Of a stretch of 64,000 bases of DNA, positions 59,942-64,000 are shown in pieces. The position numbers and the translations under genes were made by a program. Each line of letters starts with the position of its first letter. The stretch's first letter is position 1. The notes beneath the pieces were generated by a model. The model was not told the origin of the DNA. It saw only the letters and a list, made by a program, of their open reading frames with translations, and ran no database searches. Origin of the DNA: a virus; the IMG/VR virus record IMGVR_UViG_3300033997_000478, positions 260,429 to 324,428 of that record; one strand, 5' to 3'.

Positions 59942-62075
59942 ATGGTCCCCCGTATGGGTTTCGAAGCCGAAGGCGATGACTGGGACGTCCCAGTTCCACC
60001 CAGTCGCCCAACGATGAGCGCGCAGGCCCCGATGGGTCAGCCGTTCAATTTGAACATCCTTCAGATTACCCCGCAGATGCAGGCGCTGATGAAGCCTGTC
60101 ACCAGCGTGGACTACTACGAAAACGTCAAGCGAGATCTGGATGAGAACGGTCTGTTCTCGATCAGTATCTTCGGTCGTATGGGCGATGAAGCCCGCGACA
60201 TGCGTTTCTCTTACATCGACATCAAGACCGAAATCTTCCACCCGGTGATCTACGATCGTCTGGTGAAGCTCAAGAAGCTTTATGGTGGCATCATCGAGGG
60301 TAAGCGGTACGCCCTGTGGGATGACAAGCAGAAGGACTTTGTCCCCGCCAATGAATTGGACGGTCAAACCGGTTATGCCTTCTTCTGCTCGCACTGGAAG
60401 GACATCGTCTTTACCCGCAACAGCTCGGACAAGCGCGACATGCGTGCCCAGCTGGTGGAAAAGTTCCGCGACGTTGCCCTGACCTCCAAGATCATCGTGA
60501 TCCCGGCTGGTCTGCGAGACATCGAGGTCGACGATGAAGGGCGTGACACCGTCGGTGACATCAATGCCCTGTACCGCAAGCTGATCTCGGTCTCAGCACG
60601 CATCCCCAATCACGACAACGTCAAGAACGACCCGTCGCACGATCTGGCGCGCATGCTGTTGCAGACGGCGTTCAACGAACTGTACAACATGCTGGAGACG
60701 ATGATCTCCGGCAAGCGTGGTATGTTCCAGGCCAAGTGGGCTTCGCGTAACGTGGTGGACTCCACCCGTAACGTGATCACCGCCATGGACACCTCGGTGG
60801 AGCACATGACTGCGGTCAATGCCCCGCGACCGACCGATACCTACGTCGGCATGTGGCAGCTCTCCCGTGCGCTGGCCCCGCTGACCATCCATCAGCTGAT
60901 GACCACCTATCTGAGTCAGATCTTCTCCTACGGTGAACGCACAGCCCGACTGGTTGATCCGGTCACCCTGCGCGCTGAAATGGTGGACATCTCCTCCGAC
61001 GCCCACGACATGTGGAATACGGTGGAAGGTCTGGAGAAGGTCATTACCTCCTACCGCGAACTGTCGCTGCGCGACAAGCCGGTGATGGTGGACGATCGCT
61101 ACCTCGCCTTGATCTACGTCCCTGAAGAAGAGCGCAATGGCTACAAGTCGTTCCGCATTTTCTCCGACATCGAGGAGCTGCCCTCTTGGGCCAGTCGAAA
61201 GGACGTGCGACCGATCAACCTGATGGAGTTGCTCTACCTGTCCGGATACAAGATCTGGAACGATCAGGTGGGTAGCGTCACCCGTTACCCGATTTCCGGT
61301 ATCGGCAGTATCTATCCAACCACCGTCTATGCCAAGACGACCGTGGTGGGTGAGGTGCGTCGTGAACTGGGAATGGACTGGGAACCGCTGACTGACGATA
61401 ACACTTCGTTGGCACCGGAGTTCCCCACCTACGAGCCGCTGGCCTATCAGGACAGCCTCGTGATCCACAGTACCCGCCTTGCGGGTCTGGGCGCCGATAA
61501 CCCGTGGTTTCGCCACGGGGATGTCCGCCGCAACTGCGAAGTTGCGTGCGAGTTCCCTTAATTGCTGGAAACTCCTGTTAAACCAGTTGGCTACAACGTG
61601 GGGCGGAAGCCCGAGCGTGAATGCTTGAAAACAACTGGGTAGGGACAATCAGCAGCTGATCCCCTCTATGTACCTGCTTTTAAGCGTGGAGTGTGGGGAG
61701 AGTTCAACGACTATCCCGTGGCTGGGAGTACATCGCAATGGGCGATGGAAATAGGGAAGCTCTCGTTGAGTGTCGGGCAATACGCTCCGAGAGTAAGATA
61801 TAGTCTGGCCTGCATGGAAACATGCAGCAGTGTGAGCTGAGTTGCGGCAGCGTAGCACGCGCTGAAGGGGAAACGACCTTCGGCGGAACATAGCGTTCGA
61901 TGGTGACACCGCAAGTTTCATCGCATGTGTGACCGATGCCAAAGATACGGTCAAGCAGTACTTGAACTCGCGCAAGGCCTACGTCGATCCGATCGGCGGC
62001 CTGCGTACCTCAGCGGGTGTGCATACGACGGAACTGTTCCTGCGTAGCTTCACCGGCGATCCGATCGAGGAGTAA
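59942..62075 (+). CDS. Phage RNA polymerase beta' fragment, split by a group I intron
   Basis: Two exons, 59942-61498 and 61896-62075, together 578 residues. Near residue 75, GLFSISIFGRMGDEARDMRF matches the beta' N-terminal pattern (GLFxxRIFG). Residues 509-523 read HSTRLAGLGAD|FDGD once the intron is removed, restoring the ADFDGD motif whose three Asp (519, 521, 523) hold the catalytic Mg2+. Unspliced, translation stops at 61559 after 20 odd residues. The neighbouring transglycosylase suggests the virion polymerase subunit (phiKZ gp180 type, from memory), which enters with DNA and transcribes early genes. The protein ends 55 residues after the motif, so the rest of beta' must come from another gene. 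Confidence 0.85.
61499..61895 (+). ncRNA. Self-splicing group I intron without an internal gene (397 nt)
   Basis: The core elements are visible in order: P-like TTAATTGCTGGAAACTCC at 61558-61575, Q-like AATCAGCAGC near 61650, R-like GTTCAACGACTATCC near 61715, and S-like AAGATATAGTCT near 61800. GACTAT in R and ATAGTC in S pair to form P7. The 5' exon ends in U (61498) and the intron ends in G (61895), as required. A hairpin CCCGTGG/CCACGGG (61501-61519) lies at the 5' end. The borders were set by restoring ADFDGD in frame; P1 pairing was not resolved. Confidence 0.88.
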
Positions 62076-62077
62076 CA

Positions 62078-63376
62078 ATGAAGACCAAGCAAGACCTCGA
62101 CTCGCTGATCGTGTCGATGGAGCAGCTGGAACAGCTGCAGAACTCGATGGAGATCACCTCCCAGATCAGTCTGGAGAGCATGGATCAGTCGAGCATGTAC
62201 ATCTACGGTAACAAGCTCAACGAGATCCGGCAGGGCGTCGGTTTGGAGGCGCTGGAGTTCCAGGACGTCAAGGACATGTTCGCGGCCATGGGTAAGACGG
62301 CTGTGGCCATGGGACAGGGTTTCATGAAGTTCTTGGACAAGGTCCACGAAACCGTGGATAGCACCTACCTGGTCAAGACCAAGCGTATCCGCAAGCAGTT
62401 CGAGGCGTTGGGCGAGGCCAACCCTAAGAGCGAGCAAATGGAGCGCCCGGCCATTGCCAAGAACCTGTCCATCGGCGGCCAGTTCCCGGACAACTTTGCA
62501 CAGGTCACCAAAGACCTGATCGAGTTCTCCAAGCACACCACCGCCACGGCCATCCCGGAGTTGGCATCGATGACCCGTCGCTGCGCGCAGCGCTTGGAAG
62601 CCAAACGCTTCATGGGTAACGATGCGTTCCAAGCTGAGGTCATGGAACTGGCGGCGATCATCGCCTCGTCCAAGACGCCGATGCAGCTGTACAGCTTGGA
62701 ACAGACTCAAGAGCTGTATCCGGGTAACCGCACGATCTTCAGCACGATCAAGCCCAAGCGTCCGTCGCGTCCGCCGAACATCTCCAACGCCGCTGCGCGT
62801 AAGGTGGTCGATGCGGTCAGCCACATGACCATCGGTATCGTCTCCAACCCCAAGTCGGCCAACGGCAAGGGACCGACGGTGATTCCGGTGCTCTACCCGG
62901 CCGAAGCCCTGCGGATGCTCAACTACACCGATGCCCTGTTGCACGAGGTCATCCGGGTGAACCAAGCGGCCAAGCCGTTCCGCAATGACAAGCATCCTTC
63001 GACCATGTCGCTGATGCTGTCTGGGTTCTACCACGGGGTGGCCAAAACCTTCGATGACTTCTGGACTTCCTCGGAAGACGGCTTTGGTGAATTCGAAGGT
63101 GCGCAAGGTGGAGAGATGCGCCGCATCCAACCCGGTAAGAAGGGAATGATGGGCGTGTTGAATGATGGTATGCAGAGGACTGTTTCCAACCTCAGCATGG
63201 AATCCAAGGTGGACGAGGACGAGCGTCGTGTTCTCGCTGTCTGGGTGGCCCGTTATCTCAAGCTCTCCGCGGTGGATCACATCCGCACCGCCCAAGCTCT
63301 CCAGATCCTCCTGCTGGCTGTTGCCCGCGGCTACATCGAGTATCTCGAAGAGAGTCTGAAGTACTACGAGCAATGA
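62078..63376 (+). CDS. Probable virion/internal head protein (432 aa)
   Basis: No family recognised with certainty. The protein is nearly all helical; the first 40 residues contain SME and SLE sites (QNSMEITSQISLESMD) resembling the S/A/G-x-E cleavage motif of phiKZ-type prohead proteases. A basic helix (TKRIRKQFEALGE) follows, then a long helical body ending EYLEESLKYYEQ. It begins two bases after the beta' stop. In phiKZ relatives a structural gene sits between the beta' and beta genes of the virion polymerase (from memory), which fits. Confidence 0.58.
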   Translation: MKTKQDLDSLIVSMEQLEQLQNSMEITSQISLESMDQSSMYIYGNKLNEIRQGVGLEALEFQDVKDMFAAMGKTAVAMGQGFMKFLDKVHETVDSTYLVKTKRIRKQFEALGEANPKSEQMERPAIAKNLSIGGQFPDNFAQVTKDLIEFSKHTTATAIPELASMTRRCAQRLEAKRFMGNDAFQAEVMELAAIIASSKTPMQLYSLEQTQELYPGNRTIFSTIKPKRPSRPPNISNAAARKVVDAVSHMTIGIVSNPKSANGKGPTVIPVLYPAEALRMLNYTDALLHEVIRVNQAAKPFRNDKHPSTMSLMLSGFYHGVAKTFDDFWTSSEDGFGEFEGAQGGEMRRIQPGKKGMMGVLNDGMQRTVSNLSMESKVDEDERRVLAVWVARYLKLSAVDHIRTAQALQILLLAVARGYIEYLEESLKYYEQ

Positions 63377-63385
63377 GCCCATCAC

Positions 63386-63416
63386 ACTGGACGGAGGGGC
63401 TTTCCCTCCGTCCAGT
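63386..63416 (+). terminator. Long terminator hairpin
   Basis: A 13-bp perfect stem, ACTGGACGGAGGG with CCCTCCGTCCAGT, closes on a five-base loop and is followed by TATCCTGTC. It lies ten bases after the upstream stop. Confidence 0.85.
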
Positions 63417-63438
63417 TATCCTGTCAAAAGGTGTCCCT

Positions 63439-64000
63439 ATGTCCGAACCGTTGCTCGAGCCGTCGATGGCTCTGAGCCTTGAGGAGTTCGTCGCGCTCAG
63501 CAACCCGGCTGAAGAAGATTTGCAGGTCAGCCTGGAGGCTCTCCAGTATGCCCCGTACTTCCGTCAGTTTGGTGCCATTCGTGCTGTGCAGCTGGCTGCC
63601 CCCAAGCTCAACAAGCTGGCCGACTTGCAACTGAGCAAGCTGGCCCTGATCCACTACCTGCCGCAAGAGCGTACCGATCTGGGCATGATGCCCGACGATC
63701 CGCTGCTGAACAACTACATGCGGTTGATGATGACCGAGCACATCACCGAGCTGGGTGATTCGCTGGGCAATCCTCGTCCGCTGCCGATGCCGGTGTCACA
63801 GCTCAAGCGTGACTACCGTCGTCTGAACCCGCGTGCTCGTGAGATCACCAATCTCGAATCGACGATGCGTGATGAGATCACCATCGTGGTGGAGAACTAC
63901 GCACTGCTCAACCACCTCTACCGCTACCCGATCAACTACTTCCGCCAGTACTACATGTGGTGGAACGTGCAGGCAGCACTGTGGAAGAACGTTGGCCGCA
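63439..64000 (+). CDS. Start of an unrecognised gene (3' truncated)
   Basis: An open frame of 187 codons from the ATG at 63439 to the right edge, with AAAGGTGTCCCT just upstream. The visible part is helical, with early SLE-type sites (MALSLEEF, QVSLEAL). It also has aromatic-rich stretches such as YPINYFRQYYMWWNVQAALW. I see no motif that identifies it. By position after beta' and a structural gene, it could be the beta N-terminal subunit of the virion polymerase (phiKZ gp178 type, from memory) or another virion protein. Confidence 0.55.
   Translation, partial: MSEPLLEPSMALSLEEFVALSNPAEEDLQVSLEALQYAPYFRQFGAIRAVQLAAPKLNKLADLQLSKLALIHYLPQERTDLGMMPDDPLLNNYMRLMMTEHITELGDSLGNPRPLPMPVSQLKRDYRRLNPRAREITNLESTMRDEITIVVENYALLNHLYRYPINYFRQYYMWWNVQAALWKNVGR

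Noticed and set aside
61558-61559. 5' splice site at 61558/61559, where TAATTG resembles the start of the T4 td intron.
   Set aside because: Joining there gives EFP-FDGD and keeps 20 odd residues after GLGAD. Joining at 61498 restores ADFDGD exactly. The TAATTG stretch is better read as the P element of the core.
61896-62075. Independent small gene of about 59 residues downstream of the intron.
   Set aside because: There is no start codon with a ribosome site at its beginning, and it begins with FDGD in the correct phase of the upstream gene; it is exon 2.

Overview
The window looks like part of the genome of a large (jumbo) tailed phage of the phiKZ-like type, infecting a Gram-negative host. 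The evidence is a multisubunit RNA polymerase beta' fragment with the catalytic ADFDGD motif, lying next to a 2589-residue virion protein with a lytic transglycosylase domain. From memory this is the arrangement of phiKZ genes 180 and 181. There are also very large tail-fibre genes, a UvsX-like recombinase, RuvC-like, RNase H-like and SbcC-like enzymes, and a spanin pair whose second member is an outer-membrane lipoprotein. No tRNA, integrase, IS element or CRISPR array was seen. The sequence is moderately G+C-rich with gammaproteobacterial-looking codon use; I cannot name the host.

Layout. Positions 1-15089 (+) carry tail and adsorption proteins: Ig-like proteins, three long fibre proteins ending in intact or decayed S74 chaperone domains, and two short paralogues with a shared N-terminal module. 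Positions 15190-17202 (+) carry a probably abundant 291-residue protein, a RuvC-like resolvase and a membrane protein. Positions 17244-24754 (-) carry a DUF1353 protein, a tail protein ending in a Hint (intein-like) domain, and two fibres built from NPH..TKAQVGLGNV repeats. Positions 24883-34750 mix virion proteins, a spike-like baseplate protein, an acetyltransferase, an SbcC-like ATPase and the spanins. Positions 34803-43716 hold RNase H, a probable internal head protein (-), UvsX and a short protein resembling the C-terminus of RNA polymerase beta. Positions 43756-49612 are accessory: an HNH endonuclease, small unknown proteins, two NADAR-like paralogues and a structural protein. Positions 49786-59876 (-) hold two large virion proteins, including the transglycosylase. 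Positions 59942-64000 (+) hold the RNA polymerase beta' fragment, a virion-protein candidate and a truncated gene.

The most striking object is a 397-nt group I intron with no internal gene, inserted exactly between the D and F codons of the ADFDGD catalytic motif in the beta' gene. Removing it restores an uninterrupted 578-residue reading frame. A free-standing HNH endonuclease about 15 kb upstream could be its mobility partner. Other notable items are the C-terminal Hint domain on a tail protein, the NADAR-like pair (possible counter-defence), a chaperone domain that has lost its Ser/Lys dyad, and a family of terminator hairpins flanked by CATAA/TTATG. The motif (C/T)TATG also recurs facing outward in most divergent gene gaps; it resembles the TATG late-promoter motif of phiKZ.
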